NCBI GenBank assembly: GCA_023392995.1
Contig: JAEWMZ010000362.1
Span: 1 to 14,409 of the forward strand
From: Bacillota bacterium
GTDB taxonomy: Bacteria; Bacillota; Clostridia; Lachnospirales; Lachnospiraceae
Length of the DNA stretch: 14,409 bases
Direction: 5' to 3'
Shown: positions 1-6,992 of the stretch, piece after piece
Numbering within the stretch: the first letter of the stretch is position 1
How the letters are laid out: each line of letters starts with the position of its first letter
Notes under the pieces: model-generated
Told to the model about the DNA's origin: nothing
The model's input: only the letters and a program-made list of their open reading frames with translations
The model's database searches: none
Translations under genes and position numbers: made by a program

Positions 1-927
1 GTGGGAAGTACAAAAACTGAGGCAGATAAGATAATTGAAGTTGTGGCAAATGTGAATGGTAATATGAAGGAGCTCAATGGAAATATAGAAGATGTGGCAG
101 CCACAACCCAGGAGCTGGCAGCTAGTATGGAAGAAACTGCAGCATCCGCAGAAGCCATGACCACAACCTCCAATGAGATTGAAACTGCCAGCCGCAGTAT
201 CGCTGCTAAATCGCAAGAGGCTGCGCTGCAGGTAATCGAGATCAGCAAGCGCGCTAAGGATACAAAAAAGGAGTTAAAGCTCTCCAAAGATCAGGCCAAT
301 GCTATCGGCTTTGAAATAGAAGGAAAGTTAAAAATGGCTTTAGATCAGGCAAAGGTGGTAGCAGAGATTGGCGTACTCACAGATGCAATTATGGGTATTA
401 CAGAGCAAACCAATCTGTTGGCTTTGAATGCCTCCATCGAGGCTGCAAGGGCAGGAGAAAGCGGAAAGGGCTTTGCAGTCGTTGCCAATGAAATACGTCA
501 TTTGGCAGATCAATCCAAAGTAGCAGTAGGAAGGATTGGAGAGGTAACCGACAAAGTAACAGAGGCTGTGTCAAATCTTTCAGACAGCTCCACGGCTCTG
601 CTCCATTATGTATCTAGTGATGTTAACAGTAGCTTGCTAAGAATGCTGGAGGTGGCCGATGCCTATAAGGAGGATGCTTCTTATATGGACGAATTAATTA
701 CGGAGTTTAGTGCTACCTCAGAAGAATTGTTAGCATCGATTGAGAATATGATTGTCTCTGTAAATGAGGTGGCTCAAGCATCTAGTGAGGGAGCCATAGG
801 AACCGGGGATATAGCAGAGAAGATTGCTAATATTACGGACAAATCTGCTGAGGTAACAGAGCAGGTTGAGAAGTCCAGAGAAAGCTCGGTGCAGCTGAAG
901 GAGGAGATCTCCAGCTTTCGTATATAG
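1..927 (+). CDS. Methyl-accepting chemotaxis protein, C-terminal signalling part (5' end outside window)
   Basis: The reading frame is open from the first base and no ribosome binding site is visible, so this is the 3' part of a longer gene. The 308 visible residues are almost wholly helical coiled coil with methylation-type Glu/Gln/Ala-rich heptads (about residues 25-60 and 235-300). At about residues 132-172 they hold the conserved hairpin tip of chemoreceptors (ITEQTNLLALNASIEAARAG followed by GKGFAVVANEIRHLAD), which binds CheA and CheW. The protein would relay a stimulus to the flagellar or twitching chemotaxis kinase. The ligand-binding, membrane and HAMP parts would lie to the left, so the stimulus cannot be told. 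A hairpin terminator follows. Family assignment is secure; whether the receptor is membrane-bound or soluble is unknown. Confidence 0.95.
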   Translation: MGSTKTEADKIIEVVANVNGNMKELNGNIEDVAATTQELAASMEETAASAEAMTTTSNEIETASRSIAAKSQEAALQVIEISKRAKDTKKELKLSKDQANAIGFEIEGKLKMALDQAKVVAEIGVLTDAIMGITEQTNLLALNASIEAARAGESGKGFAVVANEIRHLADQSKVAVGRIGEVTDKVTEAVSNLSDSSTALLHYVSSDVNSSLLRMLEVADAYKEDASYMDELITEFSATSEELLASIENMIVSVNEVAQASSEGAIGTGDIAEKIANITDKSAEVTEQVEKSRESSVQLKEEISSFRI

Positions 928-972
928 ATAAAGATAGAATTGTAAAGGTTAAATATTATAGTGAGTGATTAT

Positions 973-1019
973 AAAGAATCCGTAAGTAACAGCGATAGGC
1001 TGAAGCTTATGGATTCTTT
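973..1019 (+). terminator. Rho-independent terminator after the chemoreceptor gene
   Basis: A 14-bp stem pairs 973-986 (AAAGAATCCGTAAG) with 1006-1019 (CTTATGGATTCTTT), with one G-T wobble and an 18-nt loop. The 3' arm ends in TTTT and continues CTGTTTT. It lies 45 bases after the stop codon and suits termination on the plus strand. Confidence 0.75.
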
Positions 1020-1188
1020 TCTGTTTTAAGATATTTCTTAAGTTGTTCTATTTGTTTGATTCTTATATTTGGTCTTGTTGTACTTATCGTTGGTTCTTAT
1101 CTTCTAAGTTATTCTCTTTTATAGCCTGTTCCGCGTTGCCTTGTTCCTGCGTCGCCTATGTCGGTTAAAAGATAAATTTGCAAGTTAT

Positions 1189-1203
1189 TGCAATAATATT
1201 GCA
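1189..1203. promoter_or_regulatory. Perfect 15-nt palindrome, possible operator
   Basis: TGCAATA-A-TATTGCA is a perfect inverted repeat with a one-base centre. It is centred about 46 bases upstream of the likely -10 box at 1242-1247, a position typical of an activator site. No particular binding protein can be named. Confidence 0.35.
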
Positions 1204-1241
1204 TTTTATGACATTATAAGTATTTTTAGGAAATAATGTAT

Positions 1242-1247
1242 TATAAT
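1242..1247 (+). promoter_or_regulatory. Probable -10 element (TATAAT) for the regulator-kinase operon
   Basis: TATAAT lies about 41 bases before the start codon of the response regulator. No good -35 hexamer is found at 17-18 bases upstream (AGTATT), which would fit a promoter that needs an activator. Downstream, GGAGG at 1270-1274 is the ribosome binding site, with a rather long 13-base gap to the ATG at 1288. Confidence 0.4.
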
Positions 1248-1287
1248 AAAGTGGGGAAAAATTGATAATGGAGGAAATAACGATATT

Positions 1288-1995
1288 ATGAGATATACGG
1301 TAGGAATATGTGATGATGAGAAGATTCAGTTAAAGGTGAACGCCCTTTTTCTCAATGAAATTGCTTTGAAGAATAAAGTCGATATCATATATAAAGGGTT
1401 TGAGAACCCAACGGAGTTATTAACATTCCTGGAGAAGCATACGGTAGATGTACTTCTTCTGGATATTGATTTAAATAACGAGATCTCAGGTATTGAGCTC
1501 GCTTCCAAATTAGCGGCTAAGTACCCGAAGCTGATATTTATATTTGTAACCGGACATCGGGAATTCGCATTTGAAGCATTTGAAATAGAGGCCAATGGCT
1601 ATGTTGTAAAGCCAATCGATATCAACAAATTAGAGAGAATCTTGTTAAAAGCATTTCATTTGGTTGATGGTATGAAAAAGGGATCGAAGGAGATGCCGTT
1701 TATTATTACCGAAGAAAATATAAAAAAGAAAATTAATCAGGAAGAAATTATCTACGTACAAAGAAGAGCAGCCAAGAGTTTTATTGTGACGAAAGGAAGA
1801 GAATATCAGGTATATGAAACAATTACATCGTTAAATAATAGACTGAAAGACAATTTTATTCGCATTAACCAGAGTGAGATTGTTAATATCAATAAAATCA
1901 AAGAGATTAAAATTAAATATGCATCTAAAATCAGGAGAAAGTTTTGTAATTGGAAGAACGTTTCGCAAGGATGTGATGGAAACTTATTTGAATAG
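1288..1995 (+). CDS. LytTR-family response regulator (AgrA-like) with a frameshifted C-terminus
   Basis: The first about 120 residues form a receiver domain: acidic pocket D9-D10-E11, phospho-acceptor D59 (in LLLDID), T88 and K108-P109. From about residue 130 a LytTR DNA-binding domain begins (IIYVQRR, FIRINQSEIVNINKI). After about residue 208 the reading goes wrong: the frame ends at 1995 with a basic tail unlike the family. The +1 frame gives a normal LytTR ending (SGESFVIGRTFRKDV, then METYLNRL) and stops at 2002. One extra A in 1909-1912 or 1915-1917 explains this; the repaired protein would have 237 residues. The kinase gene begins 24 bases after the repaired stop. The protein as encoded probably still receives phosphate but lacks the last DNA-contacting strand. 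This could be a real mutation, a phase-variable tract or a sequencing error. Confidence 0.85.
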   Translation: MRYTVGICDDEKIQLKVNALFLNEIALKNKVDIIYKGFENPTELLTFLEKHTVDVLLLDIDLNNEISGIELASKLAAKYPKLIFIFVTGHREFAFEAFEIEANGYVVKPIDINKLERILLKAFHLVDGMKKGSKEMPFIITEENIKKKINQEEIIYVQRRAAKSFIVTKGREYQVYETITSLNNRLKDNFIRINQSEIVNINKIKEIKIKYASKIRRKFCNWKNVSQGCDGNLFE

Positions 1996-2026
1996 GTTAT
2001 AATAATTTATATTTTTGAGGTACTGT

Positions 2027-3325
2027 ATGAGTCTATTTTTAAATTATATAGTTATGGGATTGGAATCATTTATTTATTACAGATTTATGAATGTGAATAT
2101 GAATTTTAAACAGAAATACAAGAGCAGGCTTATTGTGTTTACGATTATCTTTACGACACTTTTTTTGCGAAAACAAATATATGATATGAATATAGCTTTT
2201 TGGAGTACCTCTATGGATTTACTGCTCATTGTGGTATGTCTGGTAATCCCTTTCCTCTTTTATGATGCCTCAATCATAAAAAAAATTACTATACCAAGCA
2301 TATTTTTGTTGGGCATGGCGCTTTATGAATATGTCACAATTGCATTAGCAGCTTTTCTGATGCAGAAAACTTTGGAAGAGGTGAGAGGCAGCAGAAGTAT
2401 ACTCTTTCATAGTCTTTCTATTGTATTACCGGCTATCGTATTTGTATGGCTTAATTTGATTTATAAAAAAAGAAGATTTAATCTATTTTTCCTGGCGGAT
2501 AGCCGAGTTGAAATGTATATCATTCTAATTTCGAATATTGTATCAATTTCTTTTACCACTGATTTATGGAAATCTTCGTCTGATCAGGTGATTAACCGTA
2601 ATACGATACTTCCAATTATGATGTCTATCATAGTATTAAATTCTTTTCTTACCATGATACTGTTGTATAAATCTTACCAAAGAGCTGAAAAACAAATGGA
2701 GCATAATCTAAAAATGCAGCAGATTGAAATGGAACAGCAATTGAATCAGGATATGACAGAGGTTATGGAAAATCTTCGCAGCTTGCGGCATGATATGAAT
2801 ACCCATATGGGTATATTGAAAGGATTAACAGATTTCGAACAATATGAGGAGCTTAAAAATTATTTGGATTCAATTTATAATGATATAAAATTTTCCAATA
2901 GCTATCTGGTAATCCCTCATCGGGCAGTATCTATATTGATTAATAGTAAGATATCAAAGACGAACGACTTAAATATAGAGTTTCAACCAGTTATTTCATT
3001 TAAGGTAATATCTATGGAGGATAAGGATATATGCGCTTTAATCGGTAATTTGTTGGAAAATGCAATTGAAGCCTGTAATAAGATGAGTAGTAACAAATAC
3101 ATTGGCTTTTCAATGATAGAAAAAAGTAATGGTTTATCCATACATTGTGAGAATACATATTCAGTTAAGCCAATTCGTTATGGTAATAACTTTTATAGCC
3201 AGAAAGAAGAGAAAAAATGGCACGGAATTGGAATGAAGAATATTCAATCTATTATAAACAAGTATAATGGAGAGTTGGATATAGAAGTTGGAGAGTTCTT
3301 TGTTGTTGACATTAGGCTGCCATGA
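2027..3325 (+). CDS. AgrC-like (HPK10 family) membrane sensor histidine kinase
   Basis: I choose ATG 2027 as start because GAGG (2017-2020) sits six bases before it; an in-frame TTG at 2015 would place the binding site inside the gene. The product has 432 residues. The N-terminal about 215 residues are hydrophobic with about six membrane helices. A short coiled coil (about 217-250) leads to the phospho-acceptor helix with H255 in LRSLRHDMNTH. A GHKL ATPase domain of the AgrC/ComD type (HATPase_c_5) follows, with the N box NLLENAIEAC (341-350) and G box HGIGMKNI (399-406). Known relatives sense secreted peptide pheromones and phosphorylate a LytTR regulator, here the gene just upstream. No agrB or agrD is nearby, so the signal may be one of the double-glycine peptides downstream (inference). 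Confidence 0.92.
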   Translation: MSLFLNYIVMGLESFIYYRFMNVNMNFKQKYKSRLIVFTIIFTTLFLRKQIYDMNIAFWSTSMDLLLIVVCLVIPFLFYDASIIKKITIPSIFLLGMALYEYVTIALAAFLMQKTLEEVRGSRSILFHSLSIVLPAIVFVWLNLIYKKRRFNLFFLADSRVEMYIILISNIVSISFTTDLWKSSSDQVINRNTILPIMMSIIVLNSFLTMILLYKSYQRAEKQMEHNLKMQQIEMEQQLNQDMTEVMENLRSLRHDMNTHMGILKGLTDFEQYEELKNYLDSIYNDIKFSNSYLVIPHRAVSILINSKISKTNDLNIEFQPVISFKVISMEDKDICALIGNLLENAIEACNKMSSNKYIGFSMIEKSNGLSIHCENTYSVKPIRYGNNFYSQKEEKKWHGIGMKNIQSIINKYNGELDIEVGEFFVVDIRLP

Positions 3326-3677
3326 GATAAAAAAGACGAAATGATAATAGGATGCTAGATGGGGATAGGCTTCTTCTTATATTTAATAATTCGAGATCAT
3401 CTAATTTGAAAAAAGGGAGAGGTATGATCTTTTATTTAACACAACATAAGTTATTAGTAAGCAAAATTATCACGAATTGCTGTAGAATTATTATGAAAAA
3501 ATGAATGGGAGCTATAAATAGTATGAGTTTTATGTAGAATAATTAGGAATTATGGTATTTCGGATGTAATTTGGTAAAATATACCTAAGTTATTCGTTTG
3601 AATTTGATAATTATTGCTGCATTAAAGAAAAGCAATATTTCACATAAAAAGTAATAGGCTGAAGAGGAAATGCAAGG
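3326..3677. other. Intergenic region between kinase and exporter genes
   Basis: No gene is seen in these 352 AT-rich bases. They must hold the exporter promoter, but no clear -35/-10 pair stands out. Two copies of the word TAAGTTATT occur at 3447-3455 and 3585-3593. The longer string CTAAGTTATTC (3585-3594 plus the preceding C) also occurs upstream of the regulator (1104-1114). These are near matches to a LytTR half-site and may mark the regulon. No terminator for the kinase gene is evident, so read-through from the upstream operon is possible. Confidence 0.4.
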
Positions 3678-5864
3678 ATGCTAAAAAAATACTATTGCGT
3701 AAAACAGCATGATATTACCGATTGCGGAGCTGCATGCCTGGCTACCATATCAAAACAATATGGCTTTCATACATCAATTACCAAGATTAGAGAAGTGGCA
3801 GGAACAGATAAGCAAGGTACGAATGCTTATGGCATGATAAAAGCCGCAGAACATTTGGGTTTCTCAGCAAAAGGTGTAAAAGGGGATAAGAATGCGTTCT
3901 TCTCAGAATTCCCACTTCCCTGCATTGCTCATGTCATCGTTGATGGAGCTTTACTGCACTATGTCATTATACATAAAATTACGAAAAAGCAAATTACGAT
4001 TGCAGATCCGGCAAAAGGGATTGTAAAGCTATCTCCGGAAGAATTCTTTGGAGAAAAAGCAGAAGAGGGAAAACCACCCAGCTATCGCTGGAGTGGTGTA
4101 CTGATTATCCTGGTACCTGATCAGGGCTTTGAAAAAGGAGATGAAACCCAGGGCATATTCCAGAGGTTCTTTCATCTTTTGCTTCCTCAGAAGAGAATTC
4201 TGATCAATGTTTTTTTTGCTTCCCTTATCATTACGATATTAGGTATTTTGGGATCATTTTATTTTAAGGTATTAATTGATGATATATTATCAGCAGGATT
4301 ATTAAAGACACTGCATATTTTGTCCATTGGAATTATATTGTTAAATCTATTCAAGGTTTTATTGTCAGCGATTCGAGCCCATCTTCTGTTATATCTGAGT
4401 CAGAAGCTTGATATTGCACTATTGCTTGGCTATTACCGTCATGTCCTCAAGCTTCCGATGAATTTTTTTGGAACCCGTAAAGTTGGTGAGATCATATCAA
4501 GATTTAATGATGCCTCCAAGGTACGGGATGCCATATCAGGAGCCACACTTACCATTATGATTGATACCTTGATGGCAATTGCCGGCGGAGTCATATTGTT
4601 TTTGCAGAATGGATACATGTTTGCCATTACATTGATCGTAGCTGTTTTATATTTTGTAATTGTAATAAGCTTTAACAAGTGGTACAGAAAACTGAACCAG
4701 ACCCAGATGGAGAATAATGCACAGCTGACCTCCTATATGGTTGAGTCACTGAATGGTATTCAGACAGTTAAGGCTTATAATGCAGAACGAAAGGTTAATC
4801 TGGAGACAGAAACCAAATTCATTCGACTTTTGAAAAGTATCTTTAAATTAAGTTGGGTTAATAATCTGCAAGGCTCTCTGGTGGGCTTTGTAGAGCTTAC
4901 CGGGGGAATCGTAATTCTATGGGTTGGAGCTTACAATGTGATTAAAGGAAATTTGAGTATTGGACAGCTGATTACATTCAACTCGCTATTAGCATATTTC
5001 CTTGATCCCGTAAAGAATTTGATTAATCTTCAACCGCAGATGCAGACTGCAATTGTTGCAGCAGATCGTCTTGGCGAAATACTGGATCTGGAACCGGAGA
5101 GAGCTGGAGGGGAAGGTAAGAAGTTAATACCGGAATCGCTACAAGGAGATATCTGGTTTAAGAATGTGACCTTCCGTTATGGAACAAGAAGAACGGTATT
5201 AGATCATATCACGATGCATATCAAAAGGGGAGAGCGCATTGCATTGGTAGGGGAGAGCGGATCAGGCAAAACAACATTGGTGAAGCTTTTACTTAATCTG
5301 TATAGCCCAGAGGAAGGGGAGGTATTAATCAATGGGAATAATATCAAGGATATCAACTTGGAAAGCTTACGGGACAAGATTGCATATATTCCACAGGAAA
5401 CCTTCTTGTTTAGTGGAAGTATTATGGATAATCTAATGCTCGGGCTGGAGGATGTAACAATAGATGAAGTGATAGAAGCATCGAAGAAGGCACAGGCCCA
5501 TGATTTTATTAATGAATTGCCTTTGCGATATGAGACAAGACTTGAGGAAAATGGAACTAATCTTTCGGGTGGACAGCGGCAGAGGTTGGCAATTGCGAGA
5601 GCAATTTTGAAAAAGCCTGATATCTTTATTTTGGATGAGGCCACCAGTAATTTGGATTCGATTACGGAGAGAGCGATTGAGGATACGATTGAGGAGTATA
5701 GTAAAGATATAACTACGATAATTATTGCACATAGATTAAGTACCATTAAGAGGTGTAATGTGATTTATGTAATGGAGAGGGGAAAGGTAATTGAAGCAGG
5801 GGAGCATAATTATCTAATAGATCTTAAAGGAATTTACTATAAATTATGGCGACAAAGTGTTTAA
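3678..5864 (+). CDS. Peptidase-containing ABC transporter (PCAT), C39 bacteriocin processing and export
   Basis: This 728-residue protein has the three standard parts of a PCAT. The cytosolic C39 cysteine peptidase (about 1-135) carries oxyanion Q10, catalytic C16 in DITDCGAACL, H94 in LLHYVII and D110 in IADPAKG. The membrane domain (about 160-450) has about six helices. The ATPase domain has Walker A GESGSGKTT (525-533), signature LSGGQ (629-633), Walker B with D653-E654 and the H-loop H685. All key residues are intact and the length is normal. Known relatives (LagD, ComA, PCAT1) cut after a Gly-Gly leader and export the mature peptide. Two such precursors lie just downstream. The ribosome binding site AAGAGG (3662-3667) lies ten bases before the ATG. 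The matching HlyD adaptor gene is 1.7 kb further on. Confidence 0.96.
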   Translation: MLKKYYCVKQHDITDCGAACLATISKQYGFHTSITKIREVAGTDKQGTNAYGMIKAAEHLGFSAKGVKGDKNAFFSEFPLPCIAHVIVDGALLHYVIIHKITKKQITIADPAKGIVKLSPEEFFGEKAEEGKPPSYRWSGVLIILVPDQGFEKGDETQGIFQRFFHLLLPQKRILINVFFASLIITILGILGSFYFKVLIDDILSAGLLKTLHILSIGIILLNLFKVLLSAIRAHLLLYLSQKLDIALLLGYYRHVLKLPMNFFGTRKVGEIISRFNDASKVRDAISGATLTIMIDTLMAIAGGVILFLQNGYMFAITLIVAVLYFVIVISFNKWYRKLNQTQMENNAQLTSYMVESLNGIQTVKAYNAERKVNLETETKFIRLLKSIFKLSWVNNLQGSLVGFVELTGGIVILWVGAYNVIKGNLSIGQLITFNSLLAYFLDPVKNLINLQPQMQTAIVAADRLGEILDLEPERAGGEGKKLIPESLQGDIWFKNVTFRYGTRRTVLDHITMHIKRGERIALVGESGSGKTTLVKLLLNLYSPEEGEVLINGNNIKDINLESLRDKIAYIPQETFLFSGSIMDNLMLGLEDVTIDEVIEASKKAQAHDFINELPLRYETRLEENGTNLSGGQRQRLAIARAILKKPDIFILDEATSNLDSITERAIEDTIEEYSKDITTIIIAHRLSTIKRCNVIYVMERGKVIEAGEHNYLIDLKGIYYKLWRQSV

Positions 5865-5906
5865 AGGGATTTACAAATAGGATATTAGAAGGTTTTTAGA
5901 AAAACG

Positions 5907-5913
5907 AAGGAGG
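5907..5913 (+). promoter_or_regulatory. Strong orphan Shine-Dalgarno sequence (AAGGAGG)
   Basis: A perfect AAGGAGG stands 43 bases after the exporter stop, but the nearby ATG (5930-5932) is followed at once by TGA. No start at proper spacing opens a frame. It may be the relic of a lost leader-peptide gene or a chance match. Confidence 0.25.
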
Positions 5914-6020
5914 TTTTAGATTATATATTATGTGAATAAAAGATAATCTTAGATAAGTAAATATGAGTGAATTACTTTTCGTAATATATAGTAAAACTAA
6001 ATATTTATAAAGATATTTTT

Positions 6021-6057
6021 AAGACATTTTAGGATCCTAATTTCGAAAAAATGTCTT
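6021..6057 (+). promoter_or_regulatory. Hairpin with nested palindrome upstream of the bacteriocin genes
   Basis: AAGACATTTT (6021-6030) pairs perfectly with AAAATGTCTT (6048-6057). The loop region includes the 12-nt palindrome TTAGGATCCTAA (6029-6040), so two mutually exclusive folds exist. The hairpin ends 18 bases before the ribosome binding site of the first peptide gene. A weak T/A-rich tail follows. It may act as a partial terminator between exporter and peptide genes, as an operator, or as a 5' stabiliser. Confidence 0.45.
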
Positions 6058-6091
6058 ATTAATATAAATAAATTAGGAAGGAATAGAAACT

Positions 6092-6337
6092 ATGAGTACA
6101 TTTTTAGAATTAACACAAGATGAGGTTTACGATTTATCAGGAGGAATAAATTGGGATTCTGTTGGAGAAGCAATGGCTGCAGCTGGTGGCGGTCTTTTAG
6201 GAGGAGCAGCAGGAGGTTATGCAGGTGCCAAGTGGGGTGCGGCCGTTGGAACATGGCTCACACCAGGAGTAGGTACGGCGATAGGCGGTGCTATAGGTGG
6301 AGTGGCTGGAGTAGTAATTTATACATTGTGGGATTAA
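6092..6337 (+). CDS. Double-glycine-leader bacteriocin-like peptide 1 (class II, Blp-like)
   Basis: The 81-residue precursor has an 18-residue leader ending in LSGG. Counted from the cut site it has L-12, T-11, E-8, V-7 and L-4, fitting the leader pattern that C39 peptidases recognise. The predicted 63-residue mature peptide (from I19) is very rich in Gly and Ala, with many GxxxG-type helix-packing motifs and almost no charge. That is typical of pore-forming class IIb or Blp-type bacteriocins. It has no cysteine. The ribosome binding site AGGAAGG (6075-6081) lies ten bases before the ATG. A second such precursor starts 21 bases after the stop, so the two are probably made together. An alternative role as a pheromone for the kinase is less likely given the length, but cannot be ruled out. 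Confidence 0.87.
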   Translation: MSTFLELTQDEVYDLSGGINWDSVGEAMAAAGGGLLGGAAGGYAGAKWGAAVGTWLTPGVGTAIGGAIGGVAGVVIYTLWD

Positions 6338-6358
6338 TATTGAAAGGGAGCGAATATT

Positions 6359-6574
6359 ATGCTGTATGAAATTGATTTAGAAAGTGCTTATGAAATTGAC
6401 GGTGGAGCTTTGGGTGGTGCAGTAGCAGGAGTGATCTTTGGCTTTTGTGGAGGAGCAGTCGTTGGAACTGTTTCTATGATTTCGTCAGGAAGCAATGATT
6501 TAAATACTGTATGGAAGGCGTCTACCTCAAGTGCTTTATTTTTTGGAGGACTTGGAACAGTACTTCCTGTTTAA
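6359..6574 (+). CDS. Double-glycine-leader bacteriocin-like peptide 2
   Basis: The 71-residue precursor has a short 16-residue leader ending in EIDGG, with I-12 and I-4 in the usual hydrophobic places. The mature 55-residue peptide (from A17) begins with a Gly/Ala-rich helix that contains GG and GxxxG pairs and one cysteine (C30). A polar middle (SSGSNDLNTVW) and a second hydrophobic end follow (ALFFGGLGTVLPV). A ribosome binding site AAAGGGA (6343-6349) stands nine bases before the ATG. Pairing with the preceding gene and their shared composition suggest a two-peptide bacteriocin in which each peptide helps the other form a pore. This is inference from layout and motifs; activity cannot be seen. 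Confidence 0.8.
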   Translation: MLYEIDLESAYEIDGGALGGAVAGVIFGFCGGAVVGTVSMISSGSNDLNTVWKASTSSALFFGGLGTVLPV

Positions 6575-6602
6575 ATTAAATAATATGAAAATATGATTAT
6601 AG

Positions 6603-6637
6603 AGCTTGTCAAAGGATAGAAATACCTTTGACAAGCT
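6603..6637. terminator. Strong hairpin after the peptide genes, without a T-run
   Basis: AGCTTGTCAAAGG (6603-6615) pairs perfectly over 13 bp with CCTTTGACAAGCT (6625-6637) around a nine-base loop. It starts 28 bases after the second peptide gene. The following bases (TAAAGAATACTGCC) are not T-rich, so it is either a weak terminator or a 3' stabiliser that protects peptide mRNA while some transcripts continue into the next small gene. Confidence 0.55.
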
Positions 6638-6818
6638 TAAAGAATACTGCCGTAACAGGTTCTCATAATATTAGAACCATTTATAATAATGCATATTAAA
6701 ATTGTATTTTAACAGTTTTTTAAAAAAAGATTTTGGCATAAGAAAGAGCAGTTATGAAATAGATTTGACCAAATGATGAAATTCAGAGATCGAATATAAT
6801 AATGGGAGAGATAAATTA

Positions 6819-6992
6819 ATGAATGATTGGATGAAATTTATATTGAAGGTTATAGCCTTTTTTTTATTAATGCTATTTTTATTTTACCTTATGGATGTTT
6901 ATTATAAAAATATAAATATTCTTTTAACTACAATCTCTACAACACTGGGATATGTGATTGTGATATTGATTAAAAGAAAAAGACTGAAATGA
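6819..6992 (+). CDS. Small two-helix membrane protein, candidate bacteriocin immunity protein
   Basis: A 57-residue frame starts at ATG 6819 behind a good ribosome binding site (GGGAGAG, 6804-6810, eight bases upstream) and ends with TGA at 6990-6992. It begins MNDWMKFILK, has a first membrane helix at about 8-26 (rich in F and L) and a second at about 33-51, and finishes with the basic tail IKRKRLK. I do not recognise the family. Its size, two helices, basic end and place just after two bacteriocin-like genes match many known immunity proteins of class II bacteriocins. That role is inferred from context only. It resembles the 90-residue protein at 11302 in layout, but not clearly in sequence. 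Confidence 0.6.
   Translation: MNDWMKFILKVIAFFLLMLFLFYLMDVYYKNINILLTTISTTLGYVIVILIKRKRLK

Larger units (their letters stand above)
1020..1287. other. Intergenic region upstream of the regulator gene
   Basis: No convincing gene is seen on either strand. The left part (1021-1150) is unusually T-rich on the plus strand. It holds TTAAGTTGTTCT (1038-1049) and CTAAGTTATTCT (1104-1115), near matches to the half-site bound by LytTR regulators. The right part holds a 15-nt palindrome and a TATAAT-like -10 box before the response regulator. Confidence 0.5.

Noticed and set aside
1..3. GTG at base 1 as the true start of the chemoreceptor
   Set aside because: There is no upstream sequence to show a start, and the sensing and HAMP parts expected for this family are missing, so the gene is cut by the window edge.
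1288..3325. A full agr quorum system
   Set aside because: The kinase and regulator are AgrC/AgrA-like, but no AgrB-type protease or AgrD-type peptide gene is found in the flanking sequence.
5204..5746. Long minus-strand frame opposite the ATPase domain
   Set aside because: It is antisense to strongly conserved ABC motifs, has no ribosome binding site and no recognisable domain.
6151..6369. Alternative frame overlapping the first bacteriocin gene
   Set aside because: It is a shifted reading of the Gly/Ala-rich gene giving Arg/Trp/Cys-rich nonsense, without its own ribosome binding site.
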